Positions 32,991-41,672 of a stretch of DNA of 64,000 nucleotides are shown piece by piece. This DNA is from an uncultured Erythrobacter sp. (GTDB lineage Bacteria > Pseudomonadota > Alphaproteobacteria > Sphingomonadales > Sphingomonadaceae): the NCBI RefSeq assembly GCF_958304185.1, contig NZ_OY284436.1, forward strand, positions 203,501 through 267,500, given 5' to 3'. The notes under the pieces are model-generated. The model searched no databases and was not told the origin of the DNA. It was given only the letters and a program-made list of their open reading frames with translations. The position numbers and the translations under genes were made by a program. Numbering within the stretch: the first letter of the stretch is position 1; each line of letters opens with the position of its first letter.

Positions 32991-34391
32991 TTGGAGAATA
33001 ATCGGGGCGGCACCAACATGGTGCTGATTTCCGCGATCGTTGCGGTTGCGACCATCGGCGGATTGCTGTTCGGCTATGACAGCGGCGCGGTGAACGGCAC
33101 TCAGGCGGGCCTCAAAGAGGCCTTTGCGCTGGACGATAGGGGACTGGGCTTCACGGTCGGTTCGCTTCTGATCGGTTGCGCTGTGGGCGCTTTTCTCGCC
33201 GGGCGGCTGGCCGATGCGCTGGGCCGCAAACGAGTGATGGTGGTCGCCGCGCTGCTGTTTCTCATTGGTGCGATCGTGCAAGGCGAGACTGCCAGCCACA
33301 CCATCTTCGTGATTGCTCGCTTCGCTGGCGGCATGGCGGTGGGTGCGGCCTCGGTGCTTTCGCCTCTCTATATCTCCGAAGTCGCTCCGGCCAAGATCCG
33401 TGGGCGGCTGACGACTGTGCAGCAGGTGATGATTATCACCGGGCTGACCGCAGCGTTCCTCGTCAATTACTTCCTCGCGCAGGCGGCGGGCGATTCGCTG
33501 GGCGAGGTCGGCGGCTTGCCGGCCTGGCGGTGGATGTACCTGGCCCAAGCCGTGCCGGCAGCGGTTTTTCTGGTCGCACTGCTCTTCATCCCGGAAAGCC
33601 CGCGCTACCTAATGAACCGCGGCCGCGAGGATGAAGCGCGCGCGGTGCTGACCCGCCTGTTCGGTGCCGAAGAGGCCGAGCGCAAGGTGGGCGAAATCCG
33701 CGCTTCCTTCGCCGACGACCACCGTCCGAGCCTCGCCGATGTGATGGCGCCCGGCACGGTCTTCCGCCCGATCGTGTGGGCCGGGATCTTGCTGGCGACC
33801 TTCCAGCAGTTCGTCGGTATCAACGTGATCTTCTATTACGGCGAGACGCTGTGGCGGCTGGCCGGCGTGTCCGAGGAAGTCGCGCTCGAGCGCAACATTA
33901 TCTCAGGGCTCGCCTCGATCGCGGCAGTGTTCGCGGCGCTGCTCCTGATCGACAAGATCGGGCGCAAACCGCTGTTGCTGATCGGCTCGGCTGGGATGGC
34001 GCTGGCACTGGGAGCGATGACCTGGGCTTTCTCAGGTGCTGGAACCGATGCGGCGGGCAACCTGTCGCTGAGCGAGAGCGCCGGCTGGGTCGCACTGGTC
34101 GCGGCAAACCTCTACGTGATCTTCTTCAACTTCAGCTGGGGTCCGGTGATGTGGGTGATGCTGGGCGAGATGTTCCCCAACCAGATGCGCGGATCGGCGC
34201 TCGCGGTGGCGGGGCTGGCCCAGTGGGGCGCAAACTATGCCGTGGTGCAGTCCTTCCCCAGCATGGCGAGCGGGCTGGGACTTGCACCGACCTATCTGTT
34301 CTACACGATAAGCGCCGCAATCAGCTTCTTCCTCGTCCAGCGTTTCATTGTCGAGACCAAGGGCAAGGAACTGGAGGAGATGGTCGGATAA
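32991..34391 (+). CDS. xylE: MFS sugar symporter, xylose type
   Basis: Inner-membrane sugar/H+ symporter of the sugar-porter family. The 466-aa protein has 12 predicted membrane segments and the family motifs FGYDSGAVNGTQ, GRLADALGRKR, PESPRYLMNRGR and SWGPVMWVMLGEMFPNQMRG. It resembles Caulobacter XylE in its N-terminal layout. The start is TTG at 32991 with GGAGAGGG before it; an ATG at 33018 is the alternative. Xylose as the substrate is inferred from the surrounding pathway. Two flavoprotein genes follow on the same strand, 25 bp on. Confidence 0.85.
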   Translation: MENNRGGTNMVLISAIVAVATIGGLLFGYDSGAVNGTQAGLKEAFALDDRGLGFTVGSLLIGCAVGAFLAGRLADALGRKRVMVVAALLFLIGAIVQGETASHTIFVIARFAGGMAVGAASVLSPLYISEVAPAKIRGRLTTVQQVMIITGLTAAFLVNYFLAQAAGDSLGEVGGLPAWRWMYLAQAVPAAVFLVALLFIPESPRYLMNRGREDEARAVLTRLFGAEEAERKVGEIRASFADDHRPSLADVMAPGTVFRPIVWAGILLATFQQFVGINVIFYYGETLWRLAGVSEEVALERNIISGLASIAAVFAALLLIDKIGRKPLLLIGSAGMALALGAMTWAFSGAGTDAAGNLSLSESAGWVALVAANLYVIFFNFSWGPVMWVMLGEMFPNQMRGSALAVAGLAQWGANYAVVQSFPSMASGLGLAPTYLFYTISAAISFFLVQRFIVETKGKELEEMVG

Positions 34392-34416
34392 GGCCGCAGA
34401 TGATAGCGAGGACGCC

Positions 34417-35943
34417 ATGATGTCAGATGCTCCTCAGCCGGTCCGTGTCGTCGTCCTTGGCGGCGGCACGGCGGGCTGGATGACCGCCGCCGGGATCGCC
34501 AAGCTGCTGCCCGATCTGGCGCGGGTCCAGCTGGTCGAGAGCGAGGAGATCGGCATCGTCGGCGTGGGCGAGGCGACTTTGCCGCACATTCGCGGCTTCG
34601 TCGAAAAGCTCGGGATCGACGAGGCGGCGTTCATGAAGGCCACCCATGCGACCTTCAAGCTCGGGATCGACTTCCGCGATTTCGGGCGGATCGGGGAAAG
34701 CTATATCCACCCCTTCGGTTCGTTCGGCGAGGAAGTCGCAGGCGTCGGCTTCCACCACTATTGGCTGGAACTGGCGCGGCACGGCATGGCGCGCGATCTG
34801 GGCGATTATTCGCTTGCGGTGGCAGCGGCCAAGGCCAACCGGTTCCGCCCGCCATCGCAGGACGACAGCCTCGGCTCGACCTATGGCTATGCCTATCAGT
34901 TCGATGCGACCTTGTTCGGCCCGTTCATGCGCGAATTCGGCCTCACCATCGGGGTCGAACGACACGAGGGGCGGGTGGTCACGGTTGAGCGCGATCCTGC
35001 CAGCGGTGATGTCACTGCGCTGCTGCTGGCCGATGGACGGCGGATCGAAGGCGACCTGTTCGTCGATTGCTCGGGCTTCCGCTCGATCCTGCTGGGGCAG
35101 GAACTCGGCGTGGCGTGGGAGGATTGGACGCATTGGCTCCCCTGTGACCGAGCCGCCGCAATGCCCTGCACCCATGCGACCGACGACCTGCGTCCCTATA
35201 CCACCGCCACCGCCATGCCCGCCGGTTGGCGTTGGCAGATCCCGCTCCAACACCGCATGGGCAACGGCTATGTCTTCTCATCGGCGCATATCACCGAGGA
35301 ACAGGCCTGCGATGCGATCCGCGCAAGCGCCGAGGGCACGCCGCTGGCAGACCCCCGCATTCTGAAATTCCGCCCCGGCAGACGGTCGCAATCGTGGAGC
35401 CACAATGTCATCGGCGTGGGGCTGGCGAGCGGGTTCCTCGAACCGCTCGAATCCACCTCGATCTATCTGGCGCAAATGGCGATCACCTATCTGATCGAGC
35501 TGTTCCCCGCAGGCGCAGGCCAGATCGACCCGCGCGACAGGGCCGAGTTCAACCGGCTGGTCGATATGGAATATGACCGGGTGCGGGACTTCCTGATCCT
35601 GCATTACAACGCCACCACCCGCGATGATTCCGAATTCTGGAACCACGTGCGCACCATGCGGGTCCCCGACAGCCTGGCGGATAAACTCGAACTGTGGCGC
35701 AACGCCGGGCGGATCGAGAAATACTCAGACGGGCTTTTCTACGATGCCAGCTGGATCGCGGTTTATGTCGGGCAAGGAATGCTGCCGGAACGCCATGACC
35801 CGCGCGCAGGCTTCATCGAACCGCAAGCTCTGGCTCGCGCGACCGAGCGCTTGCGGATGGCCGTGACAGGCGAGGTTGCCACCATGCCCGACCACCGCAA
35901 TTACCTGCGGGCTGAAGCCGCGCGGCTCGCCGAGGCGGCGTGA
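34417..35943 (+). CDS. Tryptophan-halogenase-family flavoprotein (first of four)
   Basis: A 508-aa FAD protein with the family's hallmarks: dinucleotide motif VVLGGGTAGWMTA (residues 12-24), the Lys81 of THATFKLGIDF that corresponds to the catalytic Lys of PrnA/RebH, GWRWQIPLQHR (the WxWxIP motif), and FLEPLESTSIY with the Glu equivalent to RebH Glu346. Classical members use FADH2, chloride and oxygen to make HOCl for tryptophan chlorination. In Caulobacter and sphingomonads many such genes sit beside TonB receptors for plant sugars with unknown substrates. It follows the xylose transporter and overlaps the next paralogue by GTGA. Confidence 0.85.
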   Translation: MMSDAPQPVRVVVLGGGTAGWMTAAGIAKLLPDLARVQLVESEEIGIVGVGEATLPHIRGFVEKLGIDEAAFMKATHATFKLGIDFRDFGRIGESYIHPFGSFGEEVAGVGFHHYWLELARHGMARDLGDYSLAVAAAKANRFRPPSQDDSLGSTYGYAYQFDATLFGPFMREFGLTIGVERHEGRVVTVERDPASGDVTALLLADGRRIEGDLFVDCSGFRSILLGQELGVAWEDWTHWLPCDRAAAMPCTHATDDLRPYTTATAMPAGWRWQIPLQHRMGNGYVFSSAHITEEQACDAIRASAEGTPLADPRILKFRPGRRSQSWSHNVIGVGLASGFLEPLESTSIYLAQMAITYLIELFPAGAGQIDPRDRAEFNRLVDMEYDRVRDFLILHYNATTRDDSEFWNHVRTMRVPDSLADKLELWRNAGRIEKYSDGLFYDASWIAVYVGQGMLPERHDPRAGFIEPQALARATERLRMAVTGEVATMPDHRNYLRAEAARLAEAA

Positions 35944-37415
35944 GTACTCCGCGCGAGCCTTTGCGGCGCGTGGTCGTGGCGGGCGGCGGGCAAGTGGGCG
36001 TGCTCGCCGCACTCGCTCTACGACGCAGCTTGCCGGGGTGCGAGGTGATTGTGATCGGCAGCCAGCCAGGGCCGGCCGCCTTTGCCGATTGGTCGCCCAG
36101 CGCCATGTCCTTCACTAACAAGCTGCACGACCGGCTGGGCATTGCTGAGGCCGATATCATCACCAAGGCGGGCGGATCATATCGGCTGGTGACCCGCTAT
36201 GCCGGATGGGGCGGGGCCGAGCAGCAGGGCGTGCTTGCCTATGGCGAGGCGCTTGATCCGGCGCTCAAGACGGCGTTCGCGCGGGAATGGGGGCAGGTGC
36301 GCCCGCTAGGTGCAGGCGCGCCGCCAGCGGGGAGTGTGGCGCAGGTGCTGGCCGAAGCGGGCCGCTTTGCCCCGCCGCCACCGGGCGAACCAACGCCCTT
36401 GGCGGCAGTCGATTATGCGCTGCGCTGGCACCCGGCGGCCTATCGCGCACTGCTCATCCAGCAGGCCGAAGCGGCGGGCGTGCGCTATGCCGAAGGGGTG
36501 ATCGACCGGATCGAGCCGGGCGAGGCCGATGCCATCCGGGCTGTCGGTCTGGCTGGACAAGGCCTGATCGAAGCGGACTTGTTCATCGATTGCACCGGGC
36601 CGCAGGCGAGCCTGCTTGCCGCTCATCCGCGTTTTGCCTTCACCGATTGGTCAGCCAGCCTGCCGACCCGCCATGTCTATCTTGCCGAGCCCGCCGCGCC
36701 GGTGATCGCGCTGGAGGACCGCATCACCCTCGTCCCCGCAGGCTGGGTCACCGAAGTGGCCGGACGGGACGGGCTGCACCGCGTGCTCGGCACGGCGGGG
36801 CCGCTTGCGCGCACTGAGGCCGAAGCGCTGCTCGGTGCGGCTGCGCGGGCGGCAATTGCGCTCAGCCCCGGACGGGCGGTGGAACCGTGGATTGGCAATG
36901 TCGTCGCACTGGGCGATGCCGCCGCGCGGTTCGAACCGCTGGGGCCGCTGCATCTGGATCTCGCCCACCGCCAGCTCGACCTGCTGCTGGAAATGCTGCC
37001 GGGTCGCGCGATCTCGCCGCTCGAGCGCGCGGAGTATAACCGCCGCTCCGGCCTGATGATGGAGGGCGTGCACGAGGTGCTGGCGTTCCATTTCGCCGGG
37101 ATCGAAGCGCAGCGCGTGTTCGGTGCAAGGGTGTTGCCGGGCCGGGTGGGCGCGGTGATCGACCAGTTCGTGCGGCGCGGGCGCATTCCGTTCCGCGAGG
37201 AATTGCCTTTGCTCGGGCAGGAGCAATATGCGCTGTTGGTGGCGCTGGGCTGGACGCCGGGCTTGCCGCCCGCCGCGCGCCATGCCGATGCCGAAGCAGA
37301 AACCCGCGCGCGCGCCGCGTTTGAGGCCGATGCCCGCGCTGCGCTCGCCTTTGCGCCGCCCTATGATCAGTGGCTCGCGCGGGCGCTGGGCGCTAACCGA
37401 GCGCCTGCCGGATAG
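35940..37415 (+). CDS. Degenerate tryptophan-halogenase-like flavoprotein
   Basis: A 491-aa paralogue of the previous gene, sharing the FAD motif VVVAGGGQVG and the overall plan but lacking the catalytic features. The Lys is replaced by Arg82 in GGSYRLVTRY, the WxWxIP motif is missing (AGWVTEV), and the Glu of EPLEST is gone (FEPLGPLHLDL, Gly near residue 335). It therefore probably does not halogenate; it may be a partner subunit or another kind of flavoenzyme. The GTG start overlaps the upstream stop (GTGA). Its 3' end overlaps the convergent cupin gene by 23 bp. Confidence 0.75.
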   Translation: MSTPREPLRRVVVAGGGQVGVLAALALRRSLPGCEVIVIGSQPGPAAFADWSPSAMSFTNKLHDRLGIAEADIITKAGGSYRLVTRYAGWGGAEQQGVLAYGEALDPALKTAFAREWGQVRPLGAGAPPAGSVAQVLAEAGRFAPPPPGEPTPLAAVDYALRWHPAAYRALLIQQAEAAGVRYAEGVIDRIEPGEADAIRAVGLAGQGLIEADLFIDCTGPQASLLAAHPRFAFTDWSASLPTRHVYLAEPAAPVIALEDRITLVPAGWVTEVAGRDGLHRVLGTAGPLARTEAEALLGAAARAAIALSPGRAVEPWIGNVVALGDAAARFEPLGPLHLDLAHRQLDLLLEMLPGRAISPLERAEYNRRSGLMMEGVHEVLAFHFAGIEAQRVFGARVLPGRVGAVIDQFVRRGRIPFREELPLLGQEQYALLVALGWTPGLPPAARHADAEAETRARAAFEADARAALAFAPPYDQWLARALGANRAPAG

Positions 37416-38403
37416 CGCTGCGCATCTTCGCGAAGCGTTCGGGCGAGGGCGGGCCGAGGATGCCCTTGGCGTGATCGGGCAGATGCGCCGAAGGGTCGTC
37501 ACCGAAGATGTAGTAGTCGAGCATCTCGCGCCACACGGCCCGCTGATCGTCCGGCAGGTGCCGGAACGCGAGCAGCGCATGGAGCAGCCCTTCGTAAGGG
37601 CTCCCGATCCCGTCTGGCTGACCCGGCGTCCACCAGTAATTCACGAGGATGCTGACCGGATCGAGCGATTCAACACCATGCCACCAGCCATAGGGAATGT
37701 AGATCGCATCCCCCGGATCCAGCGTCGCAACCTCGGCATGGCGCGCGGCTTCGGCAAAGCGCGGAAAGCGCTCCAGGTCGGGCGCAATGGGATCGACCAT
37801 GCTGACGGGGATCCCCGCTGGCGTGAGTTCGAACGGGCCGGGATAGAGCCCCCCGATCTGATCAGGCGGATAAAGCGTGAAGCGCCGCCGTCCCGCCACG
37901 CAGCAGGCGACATTCTCCTTGGCATCGTAATGCACGCCCACGCGGATGCGGTTGCCGATCCAGATGCGCGCGGTCACCTCCGGCAGCAGCGCCAACCGGT
38001 TCTCGCGCGCGAAGGCGGGGAGCAGGTTGGCGATCTCTTCGGACTGCACCGCCATTGCGGGCGGATCGGGCATGGCGGCCGCGCTCAGCAGATCGTCCAG
38101 AAAAGTCTCAAGCCGCCCGCTGCCGCGCACGAAATTGAGGCGCGTGAGATCGGGGGTGTAGAAGAACCGGCCTTGTTCCGAAGGCGCGGCGGCGATGGCG
38201 CCCACCGGCCGGGTGGTTGGCTCGCGAGAGAGGTAGGCGACAATCGCCGCATCCCCTTCCCGCGCGGCGGCGACCACGGGCCAATCGGCCACCTGCCCGC
38301 GCAGCACCACTGGGCGAATGGCCGCGCGCAAGGCTGCGAACTGTTCATCGCCAATCGGCCCTGAAAGCTCGGCCATCGGGACGGGGAGGGGAAGGTCGTT
38401 CAC
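37393..38403 (-). CDS. Cupin-like (JmjC/FIH-type) protein
   Basis: A 336-aa protein of the cupin_8 type, related to Fe(II)/2-oxoglutarate-dependent hydroxylases. The metal-binding pattern is visible as HYDAKENVACCVAGRRRFTLYPP (His-x-Asp) and a later His in IYIPYGWWHGVESL. It is the last gene of a coupled operon behind two halogenase-family genes (start overlaps the previous stop as ATGA), a combination often seen near TonB receptors in Caulobacter-like bacteria. The substrate is unknown. Confidence 0.8.
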   Translation of the reverse strand: MNDLPLPVPMAELSGPIGDEQFAALRAAIRPVVLRGQVADWPVVAAAREGDAAIVAYLSREPTTRPVGAIAAAPSEQGRFFYTPDLTRLNFVRGSGRLETFLDDLLSAAAMPDPPAMAVQSEEIANLLPAFARENRLALLPEVTARIWIGNRIRVGVHYDAKENVACCVAGRRRFTLYPPDQIGGLYPGPFELTPAGIPVSMVDPIAPDLERFPRFAEAARHAEVATLDPGDAIYIPYGWWHGVESLDPVSILVNYWWTPGQPDGIGSPYEGLLHALLAFRHLPDDQRAVWREMLDYYIFGDDPSAHLPDHAKGILGPPSPERFAKMRSAIRQALG

Positions 38404-39938
38404 GCCGTAAGATATTCCGAGCGCGGGATCGCGCCGCCGTTCTGGTGCAGGAATTCATCTTGCGTCGGCAGTTGATCGACGGTCTGGCGGATGACTTCGC
38501 GGATATGCGCCAGCCGGGTGCGGGTTTCGGCCTCGTCCAGCATCCATGCTGCCGGGTGATAGGATTGCGGGGTCACCCCCTGACTCAGCATCACCGAGAG
38601 CCAGCTGTCTTCGGTGAACAGCTCGTTGTTCTCGCGAATGATCCGGCCCGAGGAGCGGAACATTTCGAGCTTTTCGGCAAGCCCATCGGGCGGCGGCAAG
38701 TTGCGGCAGTAACGCCAGAATTCCGAATCATCCCGCTCACTCGCGCGGTAATGCAGCACCAGAAAATCGCGGATGTTGCGATATTCGCGGGTGGTCTCAA
38801 GGTTGAAACGGTCAATCTCGACCGCCGAGAAGCCGGTATCGGGAAACAGCGCCAGCAACCGTGCGATGCCCGATTGCACCAAATGGATCGACGTCGATTC
38901 GAGCGGTTCGAGGAAGCCCGCGGCCAGCCCTAGGGCGACCACGTTCTTCTCCCAGGCGCGCGCCCGATGCCCTGCGGTAAAGGCGATCTGGTTGGGATCG
39001 GCGAGTGGCTTGCCATCGAGGTTCGCCAGCAGCAGGTCGGTCGCCGCGGTGCGATCGATATGGGCTGAGGAGAATACGTGGCCATTGCCGATCCGGTGCT
39101 GGAGCGGGATGCGCCACTGCCACCCGGCGGTGCGCGCGGTGGAGCGGGTCAGCGGTTCATTGCGTCCGCCCAATTCGCACGGCACCGCCACTGCGCTGTC
39201 GCACGGCAGCCACTTTGTCCAGTCGATGAAAGGCACGCCCAGCGCCTGCCCCAAGAGCAGCGAACGGAAGCCCGAGCAGTCGATAAACAACTCGCCTGCA
39301 ACCTCGCGCCCGTCTTCGAGCGTGACGGCAGTGACGAAGCCCGTCTCGCCACCCTGCTGCACGCCGGTGATCCGCCCTTCGACCCGCACCGCGCCCGCGT
39401 TCTCGGCGTAGCCGCGCAGAAAGCGGGCATAGCGGCCTGCGTCGAACTGGAAGGCGTAGGACAGTTTCGACATCGGCGATTTGGGATTGTCGGGGCGGGG
39501 CCAGCCGAACCGGCCCGATTTGCCCGCCACCGCCGCCACCGAATAATCGTCGATCCGCGAGGTATCGCCAACCTGCTGACCGCGCAGCCAGAAGTGCTGG
39601 AATTCGATCCCCAGCATGTCGATCCCGAAGCTGCCGAAGGGGTGGACGTAGGAATGCCCCGGTCTGAGCCAATCGACGAACTCGATGCCGAGTTTGTAGG
39701 TCGCGCGGGTTTCGCGCATGAACTGCATTTCATCGAGGCCGAGCAGGCGGTTGAAACCGATGATCTGCGGGATGGTCGCCTCACCCACGCCGACCGTCCT
39801 GATCGCCTCGCTTTCGACCAGCGTGACCGACAGGCCCGGCATTTGCCCAAGCACCCGGACGAGGGCCGCAGCTGTCATCCATCCGGCGGTGCCGCCGCCG
39901 ACCACCACGATCTTCGTGACGGGCTGCGGCACGCTCAT
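38400..39938 (-). CDS. Tryptophan-halogenase-family flavoprotein (third of four)
   Basis: A 512-aa protein with VVVGGGTAGWMTAAAL, catalytic-type Lys in TRATYKLGIEF, GWQWRIPLQHRIGNGHVFSS and FLEPLESTSIHL, so the catalytic set of the flavin-dependent halogenases is complete. I chose the ATG at 39938, which overlaps the stop of the upstream paralogue (ATGA); the open frame continues further upstream inside that gene. It is the middle gene of a three-gene operon ending in the cupin-like protein. Its role in xylan use is unknown. Confidence 0.85.
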   Translation of the reverse strand: MSVPQPVTKIVVVGGGTAGWMTAAALVRVLGQMPGLSVTLVESEAIRTVGVGEATIPQIIGFNRLLGLDEMQFMRETRATYKLGIEFVDWLRPGHSYVHPFGSFGIDMLGIEFQHFWLRGQQVGDTSRIDDYSVAAVAGKSGRFGWPRPDNPKSPMSKLSYAFQFDAGRYARFLRGYAENAGAVRVEGRITGVQQGGETGFVTAVTLEDGREVAGELFIDCSGFRSLLLGQALGVPFIDWTKWLPCDSAVAVPCELGGRNEPLTRSTARTAGWQWRIPLQHRIGNGHVFSSAHIDRTAATDLLLANLDGKPLADPNQIAFTAGHRARAWEKNVVALGLAAGFLEPLESTSIHLVQSGIARLLALFPDTGFSAVEIDRFNLETTREYRNIRDFLVLHYRASERDDSEFWRYCRNLPPPDGLAEKLEMFRSSGRIIRENNELFTEDSWLSVMLSQGVTPQSYHPAAWMLDEAETRTRLAHIREVIRQTVDQLPTQDEFLHQNGGAIPRSEYLTA

Positions 39939-41506
39939 GCGTTCACCGCCCGCGCAGGCGCAATTGGCGAGGCGGCTTCGTTCCAACTGCCCGACTGGCG
40001 CAGGAAGGCCTCATGCACGGGCAGCTTTCCGGCGATGTCGTGATAGGCATCGCGCATCTGCGCCATCGCGGTGGCAACCTTGGCCTCGTCCAGCGTGTCG
40101 GCGATCGGATCATGCTTGTCGGGCCAGATGTTCTGCCCCAGCATCACCGCAATCCAGCTCGGCGCGGTGAACAGCTCGGCATTTTCGCGGAACACCCGCC
40201 CGCGATGCTGCCACAGCTCCATTTTGCGCGCGAGGCTATCAGGCACGCTCATATGGCGGACATAGCGCCAGAACTCCGAATCCTCGCGCTGGGTCGCTTT
40301 GTAGTGGAGGATGATGAAATCACGCACATCCTCGAACAATTCGCGCATTCCGCGATTATATTCGTCGCGCTCAATCGGGCGGATCGGATTGTCGGGAAAC
40401 AGCGCGAAGAGGCGGGCGATGCCGTTCTGGATCAGGTGGATGCTGGTCGATTCGAGCGGCTCGATAAAGCCCGACGACAGCCCGATGGCGACGACATTGT
40501 GGTTCCACGCCTTACGCCGCATCCCGGTAAGGAAGCGCAAGGCCCGCGGTTCGCCCAGTGGCTCGGTTTCAAGGTTGGCAAGCAGGATGTCGCGCGCGCG
40601 GTCTTCGTCCATGAAGGCGCTGGAGAAGACATGTCCGTTGCCGGTGCGGTGCTGGAGCGGGATACGCCATTGCCACCCGGCGGCATGTGCGGTGGAGCGG
40701 GTGAAGGGATCGGGCGGGCCGGGGCTGCGGCTGGGCACGGCCAGCGCGCGGTCCATCGGCAGCCATTGGCTCCAATCCTCGTAACCGGTTTCAAGCGCTT
40801 CCTCGATCAACAGGCCCCTGAAGCCGGAGCAATCGATGAACAGATCGCCTTCGACGACCGCGCCGCCTTCCAGCGTGACGCTTTCCACATCACCGCTTTC
40901 GCCGTTGCGGGTGACGTTGGCGATCTTGCCTTCGATCCGGGTGACGCCCTGACGCGTCGCCAGACGGCGCAGGAAGGCCGCATAAAGGCCAGCATCGAAG
41001 TGATAGGCATAGGCGATCTGGTTCACCAACGACTGCGCGCCTGCGGCCGGGCGGGCAAACCGGCCCATGCGTGCCGCCGCAGTGCTCATCGAATAGTCGC
41101 CGATATCGCCTGAGCCCATGCTGCGGGCGCGCTCACGCAGGAACAACTGGTGGAAGGCGATGCCGTGGAGATCCTGGCCGTAAGTGCCGAAGGGGTGGAA
41201 GTAGCGATCGCCGACCTGGCCCCAATTGACGAACTCGATCCCCAGTTTGCAAGTGCCGCGAGTCTCACGCAGAAATTCTGCTTCGGGAATGTCGAGCATC
41301 GCGTTGAAGCTGCGAATCGGCGGGATGGTGGCTTCGCCCACGCCGACCGTGCCGATCGCGTCGGATTCGATCAGGGTGACGGTGCGCTGCCCATCATTGA
41401 AGAACCGTACAAGCGCGGCAGCCGCCATCCATCCGGCGGTGCCGCCACCGACGATTACGACCCGTGCAAGGCGGTTCACGTTACCGATACCATTCATCTC
41501 AGACAT
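39935..41506 (-). CDS. Tryptophan-halogenase-family flavoprotein (fourth of four)
   Basis: A 523-aa paralogue with VVIVGGGTAGWMAAAAL, Lys in TRGTCKLGIEF, GWQWRIPLQHRTGNGHVFSS and FIEPLESTSIHL, hence apparently competent. Start at 41506 or, equally possible, the ATG at 41497, which has AGGA 11 bases upstream. It is the first gene of the leftward operon and divergent from the TonB receptor gene; the shared 166-bp gap holds a LacI-type palindrome, so both directions may respond to the same regulator. Confidence 0.85.
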   Translation of the reverse strand: MSEMNGIGNVNRLARVVIVGGGTAGWMAAAALVRFFNDGQRTVTLIESDAIGTVGVGEATIPPIRSFNAMLDIPEAEFLRETRGTCKLGIEFVNWGQVGDRYFHPFGTYGQDLHGIAFHQLFLRERARSMGSGDIGDYSMSTAAARMGRFARPAAGAQSLVNQIAYAYHFDAGLYAAFLRRLATRQGVTRIEGKIANVTRNGESGDVESVTLEGGAVVEGDLFIDCSGFRGLLIEEALETGYEDWSQWLPMDRALAVPSRSPGPPDPFTRSTAHAAGWQWRIPLQHRTGNGHVFSSAFMDEDRARDILLANLETEPLGEPRALRFLTGMRRKAWNHNVVAIGLSSGFIEPLESTSIHLIQNGIARLFALFPDNPIRPIERDEYNRGMRELFEDVRDFIILHYKATQREDSEFWRYVRHMSVPDSLARKMELWQHRGRVFRENAELFTAPSWIAVMLGQNIWPDKHDPIADTLDEAKVATAMAQMRDAYHDIAGKLPVHEAFLRQSGSWNEAASPIAPARAVNA

Positions 41507-41645
41507 CCTGTCCCAACCCTACCGTGCCGAGAGATTGTTGGCAAATTGCCACAGTTCCCCTGCAAATCTTCGAAGACCTATTGTCAAGCGCCCCGCACAG
41601 CGATAAGCCATCGTCCCACAAGAGGGCAAGCTATCTAGCAATAAA

Positions 41646-41659
41646 TGATAGCGCTAACA
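41646..41659. promoter_or_regulatory. Candidate LacI-family operator before the xylan TonB receptor
   Basis: TGATAGCGCTAACA differs by two bases from the perfect palindrome at 51230 (TGGTAGCGCTACCA). It lies just before the ribosome-binding site GGGGAGGATC and 13 bp before the receptor start, inside the divergent region shared with the halogenase operon. Confidence 0.65.
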
Positions 41660-41672
41660 TGGGGAGGATCTT

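Noticed and set aside
37409..37422. GGATAGCGCTGCGC at the end of the degenerate halogenase gene as an operator
   Set aside because: Only the left half resembles the motif, and it lies between convergent gene ends where no promoter is expected.
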